From Thioclava indica (lineage in GTDB: Bacteria > Pseudomonadota > Alphaproteobacteria > Rhodobacterales > Rhodobacteraceae): a stretch of DNA of 64,000 nt. The DNA is taken from contig NZ_AUNB01000009.1 in NCBI RefSeq assembly GCF_000714545.1, positions 31,040 through 95,039 on the forward strand, written 5' to 3'. Made by a program: the position numbers and the translations under genes. Shown here piece after piece: positions 28,035 to 36,112 of this stretch. Under the pieces are notes generated by a model that was given only the letters and a program-made list of their open reading frames with translations, searched no databases and had not been told where the DNA came from. Position 1 is the first letter of the stretch; the number at the start of each line of letters is the position of its first letter.

Positions 28035-28265
28035 TTAGCCTGGAAAGGCCAGAAACAGCAGCTTGCCGATCAGCAAAATAAAGGGTGCGGCATGCAGTAC
28101 GAGATCAAAAATATCGATCGGTTTGCGCAGCGTGCCAGCTGCCAGCATCTTGAGCTTTTCCCAGATATGAGGCTCGGGGACGAACGGCGCGAGACCCAAT
28201 GTCAGCGAGGCAATCACCGCCAGCCCCAGCGGAATATCGTCAAAAAATGCGCGGATCTGATCCAT
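28035..28265 (-). CDS. Small two-segment membrane protein, paralogue 2
   Basis: 76 residues, 76 bp upstream of paralogue 1 and on the same strand. It shares [30 protein letters not shown] with it while the flanks differ, so the duplication is old and the shared core is under selection. Two hydrophobic segments flank the core, suggesting a hairpin in the membrane with the [12 protein letters not shown] loop on one side. The start at 28265 (MDQIRAFF) is chosen; a TTG three codons upstream is possible. No clear ribosome-binding site is visible. Confidence 0.72.
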   Translation of the reverse strand: MDQIRAFFDDIPLGLAVIASLTLGLAPFVPEPHIWEKLKMLAAGTLRKPIDIFDLVLHAAPFILLIGKLLFLAFPG

Positions 28266-28289
28266 GAAAACCAACTTTAAGGGGAAAAG

Positions 28290-28366
28290 TGGCGCGGTTG
28301 ACGGGACTCGAACCCGCGACCCCCGGCGTGACAGGCCGGTACTCTAACCAACTGAGCTACAACCGC
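28290..28366 (-). tRNA. tRNA-Asp (GUC), copy 1
   Basis: A full cloverleaf on the minus strand: acceptor GCGGTTG/CAACCGC, anticodon loop CTGTCAC giving GUC, T-loop TTCGAGT, encoded CCA. It is identical to copy 2 except for one T-loop base. Confidence 0.97.
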
Positions 28367-28396
28367 GCATTTACGCTCGGGCGATCCGGATGATGA

Positions 28397-28473
28397 TGGC
28401 GCGGTTGACGGGGCTCGAACCCGCGACCCCCGGCGTGACAGGCCGGTACTCTAACCAACTGAGCTACAACCGC
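28397..28473 (-). tRNA. tRNA-Asp (GUC), copy 2
   Basis: The same structure as copy 1, 30 bp away, with anticodon GUC and encoded CCA. The T-loop ends in C (TTCGAGC) rather than T. A tandem duplicate; it would be transcribed first on the minus strand. Confidence 0.97.
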
Positions 28474-29058
28474 TTACACCATCCGCCCGGATCGCCACCC
28501 GAGCGTTGGGGGGTATTACGCGCCCCCCCGCGCCTCGTCAAGCGGGCCATTGCGAAAAAGTTGCGACTATTTTTGCAGCGTTGCTGCAGACATTCGCCAG
28601 GCACCACTGGCGGGCCGATCGTTTCACGAACGAAGACGCAGGCTGCGCGCCCAGATCGCGTCTTTGAGCAAACGGATGTCACGCGATTCTAGTCGCAACA
28701 GTAGCCGCTGTCGCCGCGCGCCAGTAACGCAAGTATATCCGTTAGTGATCTTTCAGCTTATATCGTCGTAAGCATTTAGTCGCGCATTTCGCACATTTCG
28801 GATCATTTAGGCTCATGGCGATGCGCCGGTCATCACAGCGAGCACCATGAACAAACTACGCTTATCCAATGCGGGCTAAGGATCTCTTTTCTGTGCTTGC
28901 CTACCGCACTCCGGTGCGCGAAACTGGGGCCCTCACTAAAGGACATCCCTTAACGCTCATGGGATCCAGCACTAAGCGGAAATGTCGCAGAGGAAGTTGC
29001 GGGAAAATTTTGTTCCACCCCTGCAATCTTAAGATTGAAATGGGCGAGAGAACGGAAA
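28474..29058. other. Intergenic, no gene seen
   Basis: No reading frame here looks coding. A short hairpin CGCCAG/CTGGCG lies near 28595-28610. Composition becomes AT-richer toward the acetyltransferase gene that starts at 29059. Confidence 0.5.
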
Positions 29059-29817
29059 ATGGCAATTCAGACGATTAAGGTCACCGCAGAAATCGCAGAA
29101 ATTCTAGCGGAGAACCTTGTAGAGTATAATCAGGCGCAAAAGAAGTCCCCCATCAAAGCCGGCACCGAAATTACGGTAGACGATGGAGCACCATTTGAGG
29201 CATTCACGCGCCATCCTAACAAACGGATAATATCGGCAGGGGCTTTCACACATATCGTTGATGCAGAAAATAATTTTTTTATGTTCAAAACCGGTCGATA
29301 CTGCTCCATTGCCAGAGGAACGAGAATCGTCAACGGTCATCATCCAATACATTCGGTGACGACAAATCCTTTTCACTACGGCGAGTATTACAAAGAGAAT
29401 TTGCCACCGGAACTGCGCTATACTGGCCCGGTCGAGACATTCACAAGAAGTTATGGACGCGGGAAGATCGGCAACGATGTTTGGTTGGGAGCTTACTGTA
29501 TAATACGCAGCGGTGTTTCAATTGGTGACGGTGCTGTCGTAGCCAGTGGGAGCGTCATCATGAAGGATGTTCCTCCATATACGATCGTTGGAGGGAACCC
29601 AGCAAAGAAAATTCGTCCACGCTTCCCACAAGAGATTACAGATCGCCTTATAGACCTAAAATGGTGGCAATACTGCCCTTCTGGGTTTCGGGATTTGGAC
29701 ATGTTCGATGTTTGTGGATTTCTAGATAGCATGGACCAACGAAAGGCTGCAAACGAACTAAAGGCGTTCACTCCAACGACGATGAAATTCATGAACGGCA
29801 GTCTGGTTGTGGTATAA
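29059..29817 (+). CDS. CatB-related O-acetyltransferase (left-handed beta-helix)
   Basis: A 252-residue hexapeptide-repeat acetyltransferase. The xenobiotic/virginiamycin acetyltransferase pattern is present: [72 protein letters not shown] and [14 protein letters not shown], with a C-terminal helical extension. The likely catalytic His is in NGHHP. It acetylates hydroxyl groups using acetyl-CoA; the acceptor may be a surface polysaccharide or an antibiotic, and the sequence does not decide. It is distinctly AT-rich and stands alone between tRNA-Asp and tRNA-Val, suggesting horizontal transfer. The start at 29059 is supported by the GAGAACGG region upstream. Confidence 0.85.
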   Translation: MAIQTIKVTAEIAEILAENLVEYNQAQKKSPIKAGTEITVDDGAPFEAFTRHPNKRIISAGAFTHIVDAENNFFMFKTGRYCSIARGTRIVNGHHPIHSVTTNPFHYGEYYKENLPPELRYTGPVETFTRSYGRGKIGNDVWLGAYCIIRSGVSIGDGAVVASGSVIMKDVPPYTIVGGNPAKKIRPRFPQEITDRLIDLKWWQYCPSGFRDLDMFDVCGFLDSMDQRKAANELKAFTPTTMKFMNGSLVVV

Positions 29818-30196
29818 ATATCTCTCAATTTTGGACCGAGACGCGTTGAGCGATAGGTGCTTGGCTCAACTTAAAACCGCTTGTAGCTTGTCGCAACCTA
29901 TAGGTTCATTTCACGCGCCCATATCAATGTTACTGAGAAACTCCTTTAAGCGCTCCTTGGAGAAATCCTCTAATAAGTCATCCATTAGGTCTGAATTTTA
30001 GTTCAGGGACTCATAAGGACAGTGGGTGCGCGCACCGCATCCTTCTTCCTAGCGCAAGCACGAGACGGAGGTAGCCTCTCCCACTTCCAGTGCCGATGTG
30101 CGAGATCTTGCCCGTCCTAATGGGACCTATTTTGCAACCATCAAACGGCCAAAGCCCTTTGTTTGCGAGGGCTTTTAATGATTTCAAAGGGGTATC
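29818..30196. other. Intergenic; one hairpin
   Basis: No coding sequence seen. A hairpin AAAGCCCT/AGGGCTTT (30151-30158 with 30168-30175) is followed by TTTT-like sequence on the plus strand and may be a weak terminator, but the distance from the acetyltransferase gene is over 300 bp. Confidence 0.4.
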
Positions 30197-30272
<76 letters not shown>

Positions 30273-30388
30273 CCTGCCCGCTCTTTAATCGGGTCGCGCC
30301 CTGCAAGCAAGAGCGGTTTTAGCTTTCCTGCGCAAAGCCCTGAAACGACCAAGGCGCGCCCGGATCAGGGGCGCGCCTTAGGGGGTAA

Positions 30389-30463
30389 TGGTGGGCGATG
30401 AGGGATTTGAACCCCCGACATCATCGATGTGAACGATGCGCTCTACCACTGAGCTAATCGCCC
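30389..30463 (-). tRNA. tRNA-Val (CAC)
   Basis: A minus-strand cloverleaf: acceptor GGGCGAT/ATCGCCC, anticodon loop TTCACAT giving CAC, T-loop TTCAAAT, encoded CCA. It lies just downstream of the HU-like gene on the same strand, and the UAC isoacceptor lies about 115 bp further on. Confidence 0.97.
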
Positions 30464-30483
30464 CCGTGGCGCGCCTTTTAGCC

Positions 30484-30915
30484 TCAGTCCTCATCCTCTG
30501 CAAGAGGGGACTGAGTTGTTTTTTCATCCCCGCTTGCATCAGCCAGCATGGCCGAAGGGCGGCGCAGCTTAACCACCAGAATTTCATCACCATTCTTTTC
30601 AAACTGGCGGTTGATCTTGAGCTTGCCCAGCGGCGGAACGCTTAGTTCTTCCCCGTCCGAGAGAGCCTCGCCCAGAACCTTCAGAACCGCTTCCGACATC
30701 TGACGCGCTTGCCCCTTGTTCACACCTGCCGAGATCATCACCCGATCCACAAAGGTCTTTCTGTTCACAACAACCTTGGTTTGCGGCATCTCAACGGGAT
30801 CGGAGGCCACGGACAGCGTCGCCGCAGAGGCGGGCGCAGATTTGGCGACGCGCGGCTTGCTGGGGGCTTTGGTTGTGGATTTCGTGGAGGCTTTGGGTTT
30901 AGCGGCTTTGGCCAT
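30484..30915 (-). CDS. HU-like DNA-binding protein with Lys/Ala/Pro-rich N-terminal tail
   Basis: 143 residues. Residues ~50-130 resemble the HU/IHF fold (VNRKTFVDRVMISAGVNKGQARQMSEAVLKVLGEAL, then VPPLGKLKI); residues 1-45 are a basic Lys/Ala/Pro/Ser tail like that of histone H1. It likely binds and compacts DNA. The canonical HU arm sequence is poorly preserved (QFEKNGDEILVVKLRR), so it is a divergent member. It lies immediately downstream of lon on the same strand, the usual place for an hup gene, but separated by a terminator. Confidence 0.85.
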   Translation of the reverse strand: MAKAAKPKASTKSTTKAPSKPRVAKSAPASAATLSVASDPVEMPQTKVVVNRKTFVDRVMISAGVNKGQARQMSEAVLKVLGEALSDGEELSVPPLGKLKINRQFEKNGDEILVVKLRRPSAMLADASGDEKTTQSPLAEDED

Positions 30916-30975
30916 GATAGGTCCTTTTTCCCTGATTTCGGGAGGGGTTAGCGGGGTGTTGCGCGTAAAGCAAAG

Positions 30976-31002
30976 CGCCCGCCGCGAAGGATGCGGCGGG
31001 CG
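30976..31002 (-). terminator. Rho-independent terminator after lon
   Basis: A 10-bp stem CGCCCGCCGC (30976-30985) with GCGGCGGGCG (30993-31002) and a 7-nt loop. On the minus strand it is followed by CTTTGCTTT. It separates lon from the HU-like gene. Confidence 0.75.
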
Positions 31003-31008
31003 GGTATT

Positions 31009-33429
31009 TCAATGTGCCGTGGTTGCGGCCCCTGCCCCGTCCGACCCACTTTTGGCGGCGGCAGCAGCGGCAGCTTCCTCGGCCTCTTCATCCCATTCCA
31101 CGGGCTCGGGCATGCGCACCAAAGCGCGTTTGAGCACCTCGGTCACATGGGTCACTGGCACAATTTCCAGCCCCTCTTTGACGTTATCAGGGATCTCGGC
31201 CAGGTCTTTTTCGTTTTCTTCGGGAATGAACACCGTCTTGATCCCGCCACGCAATGCTGCCAGCAGCTTTTCTTTCAACCCGCCGATGGGCATCGCATTG
31301 CCGCGCAGGCTAACTTCACCCGTCATCGCGATATCAGAGCGCACCGGAATGCCCGTCAGAACCGAAACAATCGAGGTCACCATCGCCAGACCCGCCGAGG
31401 GGCCGTCTTTGGGCGTCGCACCGTCGGGGACGTGCACGTGGATGTCCCATTTTTCGAACTTCGGCGGCTTGATGCCCATTTGCGGGGCGACCGAGCGCAC
31501 ATAGCTCGACGCTGCCTCAATCGATTCCTTCATCACATCGCCAAGCTTGCCTGTGGTCTTCATCCGCCCCTTACCGGGCAGACGCAGCGCCTCAATCTGC
31601 AACAAATCGCCGCCGACCGAGGTCCAGGCAAGCCCGGTCACGACGCCAACTTGATCTTCTTTTTCGGCCAGACCGTAACGATGGCGCTTCACGCCCAGAT
31701 ATTGCGCGACCTTGGCCTCATCGATCTCGATCGATTTGATCGCACCTTTCGACTTGATTAATTCGGTCACGGCCTTGCGCGAAAGTTTGGCGATCTCGCG
31801 TTCAAGGCTGCGCACTCCCGCCTCGCGGGTGTAATAGCGGATTACATCGGACAGCGCGCCGTCAGTGATGGAAACCTCACCCTTTTTCAGCCCATGCGCC
31901 TTGATCTGTTTCGGGATCAGGTGCTGACGCGCGATCTCGGCTTTCTCGTCCTCGGTATAGCCTGCCAGCGGGATGATCTCCATCCGGTCCAGCAGCGGGC
32001 CGGGCATGTTGTAGCTGTTCGCGGTGGTCAGGAACATCACGTTGCTCAGGTCATATTCGACCTCAAGATAGTGATCGACAAACGTCGAGTTTTGTTCCGG
32101 ATCAAGCACTTCAAGCATCGCCGAGGCCGGATCGCCACGGAAATCCTGTCCCATCTTGTCGATCTCATCAAGCAGGATCAGCGGGTTCGTGGTCTTGGCC
32201 TTTTTCAGCGCCTGAATGATCTTACCCGGCATTGAGCCGATATAGGTCCGACGGTGGCCGCGGATCTCGGATTCATCGCGCACGCCACCAAGGCTGATGC
32301 GGATGAACTCACGCCCCGTCGCGCGCGCAACAGACCGCCCAAGCGAGGTTTTGCCCACACCCGGAGGTCCGACGAGGCACATGATCGGCCCCTTCAGCTT
32401 GGCCGAACGCGCCTGCACGGCGAGATATTCGACGATGCGTTCCTTGACCTTCTCCAGACCGTAGTGATCGGCATCGAGCACTTTTTCCGCCGCGATCAGA
32501 TCTTTCTTCACGCGGCTTTTGGTGCCCCACGGGATCGCGAGCATCCAGTCCAGATAGTTGCGCACCACCGTGGCCTCAGCCGACATCGGCGACATGGATT
32601 TAAGCTTTTTCAGCTCGGCCTCGGCCTTGTCTTTGGCCTCTTTAGAGAACTTCGTTTTAGCGATGCGCTCTTCCAGCTCGGCGATCTCGTTCTGGCCTTC
32701 CTCGCCATCGCCCAACTCTTTCTGAATGGCCTTCATTTGCTCATTCAAATAGTATTCGCGCTGGGTTTTCTCCATCTGCGTTTTGACACGCGATTTGATC
32801 TTTTTCTCAACCTGAAGGACGGAAACCTCGCCCTGCATCAGGCCGTAAACTTTTTCCAGCCGCTCCGCGACATCCAGCGTTTCCAGCAAATCCTGCTTTT
32901 GCGCGACCTCAAGACCCAGATGACCCGAGACGAGATCCGCCAGCTTGTCGGCATCGCCCGCATCGCCAACGGCGACCAGCGCCTCTTCGGGGATGTTCTT
33001 CTTGATCTTGGCGTAGCGCGCGAACTCATCCCCCACGGTATTGAGCAAAGCGCGCACCGAGGGCTGATCGCCAGGCAGTTCGAACAGCGGCTCGGCCTCG
33101 GCCTCAAAATACGACTCGTTGACGATGAAATCGGTTATCTTCACGCGGCTCTTGCCCTCGACCAGAACCTTGACGGTACCGTCGGGAAGTTTGAGCAATT
33201 GCAACACGTTGGCCAGCACGCCGATGCGGTAAATCCCATCGGTATCGGGGTCATCCTCGGATGGATCGATCTGGCTGGCCAGAAGGATCTGGCGATCCTC
33301 TGCCATCACCTCTTCAAGTGCGCGCACCGATTTCTCGCGCCCCACGAAAAGCGGCACGATCATATGCGGAAACACCACGATGTCCCTAAGCGGCAATACC
33401 GGATGGGTGACGGGGCTTATTTCGGTCAT
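31009..33429 (-). CDS. lon: ATP-dependent endopeptidase Lon
   Basis: An 806-residue cytosolic AAA+ Ser/Lys protease that degrades damaged and regulatory proteins. The N-terminal LON domain begins LPLRDIVVFPHMIVPLFVGR; a coiled-coil region lies around 190-300. Walker A GPPGVGKT is near residue 353, and Walker B leads into LLDEIDKMG. The catalytic Ser is in DGPSAGLAM near residue 678. The start at 33429 follows GAGGA and matches the family; the frame up to 33495 is rejected. The C-terminus has an Ala-rich tail. Confidence 0.97.
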   Translation of the reverse strand: MTEISPVTHPVLPLRDIVVFPHMIVPLFVGREKSVRALEEVMAEDRQILLASQIDPSEDDPDTDGIYRIGVLANVLQLLKLPDGTVKVLVEGKSRVKITDFIVNESYFEAEAEPLFELPGDQPSVRALLNTVGDEFARYAKIKKNIPEEALVAVGDAGDADKLADLVSGHLGLEVAQKQDLLETLDVAERLEKVYGLMQGEVSVLQVEKKIKSRVKTQMEKTQREYYLNEQMKAIQKELGDGEEGQNEIAELEERIAKTKFSKEAKDKAEAELKKLKSMSPMSAEATVVRNYLDWMLAIPWGTKSRVKKDLIAAEKVLDADHYGLEKVKERIVEYLAVQARSAKLKGPIMCLVGPPGVGKTSLGRSVARATGREFIRISLGGVRDESEIRGHRRTYIGSMPGKIIQALKKAKTTNPLILLDEIDKMGQDFRGDPASAMLEVLDPEQNSTFVDHYLEVEYDLSNVMFLTTANSYNMPGPLLDRMEIIPLAGYTEDEKAEIARQHLIPKQIKAHGLKKGEVSITDGALSDVIRYYTREAGVRSLEREIAKLSRKAVTELIKSKGAIKSIEIDEAKVAQYLGVKRHRYGLAEKEDQVGVVTGLAWTSVGGDLLQIEALRLPGKGRMKTTGKLGDVMKESIEAASSYVRSVAPQMGIKPPKFEKWDIHVHVPDGATPKDGPSAGLAMVTSIVSVLTGIPVRSDIAMTGEVSLRGNAMPIGGLKEKLLAALRGGIKTVFIPEENEKDLAEIPDNVKEGLEIVPVTHVTEVLKRALVRMPEPVEWDEEAEEAAAAAAAKSGSDGAGAATTAH

Positions 33430-33633
33430 AAGTATTCCTCTGTGGCAAAAGGGCTTGGCCCCGTTCATCGGCGGCCATGTCCCTTCCCTGTTCACCCCAA
33501 TATCTAGGAGGTCCGCCGGGTCGGTTCAACACGTCCTTGTCACTCAAACGCCACAATGCGCGTCCCGTCGCTTTTGGGCAAGAGGCAGCACGCAGCTTTG
33601 ATGGTCACCTACCACATCCGGGTTACCCAACCC

Positions 33634-34968
33634 TTAGCGTGGCAAGATCATCTCCGCACGCAATCCGCCGAGTTTTTCGCTATCCCCCAGCTTGAGCGAT
33701 CCGCCGTGACTGCGCAAAATATCAACTGCAATCGACAGCCCCAAACCTACCCCCGGTCCGCGATCCTGATTGCGTGCGGGGTCCAGCCGGGTGAAGGGGC
33801 GTTGCGCCTCTTCGCGCCGCTCGGGCGGAATGCCCGGTCCGTCATCTTCGATCCCGATGCGCCAGCCTTTTTGCGAAATCGACACCGAGACCTCACAGCG
33901 ATTGCCATAGCGCACAGCATTGCCAATCAGGTTTTCCAACGCGCGCCGCAGCGCATCAGGGCGGAACGTCGCCTCCCCCTGCCCGTCGCATGCGCGCAGC
34001 GTCACATCCTGACCCGCGCGCGCGCAATCCGCGACAACGCCGTGCACGAAGGGGCAGATTTCCATCAACTCCGGCTCCCCCTGCGTCGCGCCCTCGCGGG
34101 CGAAATCAAGAAACGCATCGACAAGACGGTTCATCTCATCAACATCGCGCTCCATCGCCTCGACCTCGGGGCCGGGCTCCAGCATCGACAGTCCCAGCCG
34201 CAACCGGGTCAGCGGCGTGCGCAGATCATGGCTCACCCCCGACAGCATCAAGGTGCGCTGCTCGATCTGGCGTTCGATCCGGTTGCGCATGTCCAAAAAG
34301 GCCGATCCCGCCGAGCGCACCTCGCTTGCCCCGCCGACGCGATAGGGCATATTGCGCCCCTTGCCAAAGGCCTCGGCCGCAGCCGCCAAGCGCCGGATCG
34401 GGCGCAATTGATTGCGCAGGAACAGATAGGCCACCAGCGTCATCAAAATCGAGACGAACAGCATCAGCACCAACAATTGATGTGGGTTGGACGCCGACAC
34501 ACGATCACGCGGAAAGCTCAGCGCAAGCGCCCCATGTGACGTTTCCAACACCACTGTCACCTGATCATCGGCATTATTGAGATCGATGTAACGCACGTTT
34601 TCCAGCGTCGCGCGCAGCGTCGAGATCACCACGATTCCGGTGAGATCCAGAAAACTACGCTGATCGCCACGCGCATTGGCCAGCGCAGGCAGGGCCGGAT
34701 AGCTTACCGTGAACCCCAGCACCGAATCGAGATCTGCCAGCCGCGCCCGCGCCGCCGCCAAATCAGGCGCCGTGCGCGCCGCGCGATCAAGCAGGTCGAT
34801 CTCATGCACCATGGATTGCGTCATCTGCCGCGTGACGCGTTCGAAATGGCGCTGGATAAACACCACCGACACCACCAACTGGATCGTAACGACCGGCAAA
34901 ACGAGGATCAGCGCGGCCCGCCCATAAAGCCCACGCGGCATCAACTGTTTTAGCCAGAGAAAATTCAT
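33634..34968 (-). CDS. EnvZ-like sensor histidine kinase, no adjacent regulator
   Basis: A 444-residue membrane kinase. Two hydrophobic segments (about 17-38 and 167-188) enclose a periplasmic sensor region. HAMP follows, then the H-box SGVSHDLRTPLTRLRLGL (phospho-His near residue 244), N-box NLIGNAVRYG, and G-boxes EDDGPGIP and GVGLGLSIAV, all intact. The layout is that of EnvZ/OmpR-type kinases. No response-regulator gene lies beside it within the window: its upstream neighbour is a divergent MBL gene and its downstream neighbour is lon, on the same strand. It is therefore an orphan or has lost contact with its regulator. Confidence 0.9.
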   Translation of the reverse strand: MNFLWLKQLMPRGLYGRAALILVLPVVTIQLVVSVVFIQRHFERVTRQMTQSMVHEIDLLDRAARTAPDLAAARARLADLDSVLGFTVSYPALPALANARGDQRSFLDLTGIVVISTLRATLENVRYIDLNNADDQVTVVLETSHGALALSFPRDRVSASNPHQLLVLMLFVSILMTLVAYLFLRNQLRPIRRLAAAAEAFGKGRNMPYRVGGASEVRSAGSAFLDMRNRIERQIEQRTLMLSGVSHDLRTPLTRLRLGLSMLEPGPEVEAMERDVDEMNRLVDAFLDFAREGATQGEPELMEICPFVHGVVADCARAGQDVTLRACDGQGEATFRPDALRRALENLIGNAVRYGNRCEVSVSISQKGWRIGIEDDGPGIPPERREEAQRPFTRLDPARNQDRGPGVGLGLSIAVDILRSHGGSLKLGDSEKLGGLRAEMILPR

Positions 34969-35004
34969 GGCAGAACCCTAGCCGGGCCAGACAGCGAGGG
35001 AAAG

Positions 35005-35874
35005 ATGGAACAGTTGCAACAGGGTGTGCGCCGGATCGTGGCGCCTAACCCCTCGCCGATGACCTTTCAGGGCACCTGCAGCTATGTGATTGGCACGGGC
35101 GATGTGGCGGTGATCGACCCCGGCCCCGATGATCCCGCTCATCTGCGCGCGATTGTGGAGGGGCTCGGGCGCGAACGCATCAGCCATATTCTTGTCACCC
35201 ATGCGCATCTGGATCACTCGCCGGGTGCGCGCGCATTGTCAGAGGCAACCGGCGCCCCGGTTTACGCCTTTGGTCCCCCGGATGCCGGACGCTCGGCGAT
35301 CATGACCGAACTGGCCGCGCGCGGCATTGCGGGCAGTGGCGAGGGCGTTGATCACGGCTTTGTACCCGATCACCTGCTGGGGGATGGCGAGGTGCTGACC
35401 CATGGCGATTGGGCACTCACCGCGCTGCATACGCCAGGCCATTTCTGCAATCATCTTAGCTTTGCGTTTGAAGATACGGTGCTCAGCGGCGACGTGATAA
35501 TGGGCTGGTCGTCCACGCTCATTTCGCCCCCCGACGGTGATCTGCATGACTATTACCAGTCCCTCGCCCGCATCGAGTCCCTCGCCCCGCGCATCCTGTA
35601 TCCCGGCCACGGCGCGCCAGTGCATGATCCGCGCGCCCTGATCGCCGAGCAACGCGCCCACCGAGAAACCCGCAGCGCCCAGATCCTCGCTGCGCTGCAC
35701 GCTGCCCCCGCAACACCCGAAGCGCTGAGGGCGCACATCTACCGCGATCTCCCCCCCACTTTACACGGCGCCGCCCAACGCAACGTCTTCGCCCATCTCA
35801 TTGAACTTACGCAACAAAACAAAATTCAGCCAACGTTCCCCCTCGCCCCGACCTCTGAATTTTCACTTCGCTGA
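35005..35874 (+). CDS. MBL-fold metallo-hydrolase (LACTB2-like)
   Basis: 289 residues. The metal-binding motif THAHLDHSPG (HxHxDH, near residue 67), the HTPGHFCNHL and SGDVIMGWSST segments and a further His in YPGHGAP complete a dinuclear zinc site. The C-terminal ~60 residues form a small winged-helix-like domain as in LACTB2-type proteins, which include endoribonucleases and thioesterases. GAGGGAAAG precedes the ATG. Substrate unknown. The next gene downstream is tRNA-Asn, about 70 bp away. Confidence 0.88.
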   Translation: MEQLQQGVRRIVAPNPSPMTFQGTCSYVIGTGDVAVIDPGPDDPAHLRAIVEGLGRERISHILVTHAHLDHSPGARALSEATGAPVYAFGPPDAGRSAIMTELAARGIAGSGEGVDHGFVPDHLLGDGEVLTHGDWALTALHTPGHFCNHLSFAFEDTVLSGDVIMGWSSTLISPPDGDLHDYYQSLARIESLAPRILYPGHGAPVHDPRALIAEQRAHRETRSAQILAALHAAPATPEALRAHIYRDLPPTLHGAAQRNVFAHLIELTQQNKIQPTFPLAPTSEFSLR

Positions 35875-35943
35875 AATTTAGCCCGCTTTTTGTAAGAAAC
35901 CCTCTGGACAACCCGTTTGCAGATTCATATACACCCCACGTGT

Positions 35944-36018
35944 TCCGGCGTAGCTCAGCGGTAGAGCAGTTGACTGTTAATCAATTGGTCGTAGGTTCGA
36001 TCCCTACCGCCGGAGCCA
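35944..36018 (+). tRNA. tRNA-Asn (GUU), integration site
   Basis: A cloverleaf with acceptor TCCGGCG/CGCCGGA, anticodon loop CTGTTAA giving GUU, T-loop TTCGATC and encoded CCA. Its 3' 21 bases are repeated at 43308-43328, so this tRNA is the target of the integrative element and is regenerated intact by the insertion. Confidence 0.97.
35998..36018 (+). repeat. Left attachment core (attL) in tRNA-Asn
   Basis: 21 bp forming the 3' end of tRNA-Asn, starting CGATCCCTACC and ending GGAGCCA. An identical copy is at 43308-43328; the two bound a 7.3-kb element that begins with its integrase. Confidence 0.9.
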
Positions 36019-36112
36019 TTTTCAACGCAAGTTGTTGAAATACCTACCAAAGTCACGGCGTGGCTTCGTAGGTGTGGCATCAGGGTGTTACATCCCCCTG
36101 CAGCCAGATGGC

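Noticed and set aside
28290..28473. tRNA-Asp duplication as an att repeat pair
   Set aside because: The copies are full-length tRNAs only 30 bp apart with no integrase between, so this is simple tandem gene duplication.
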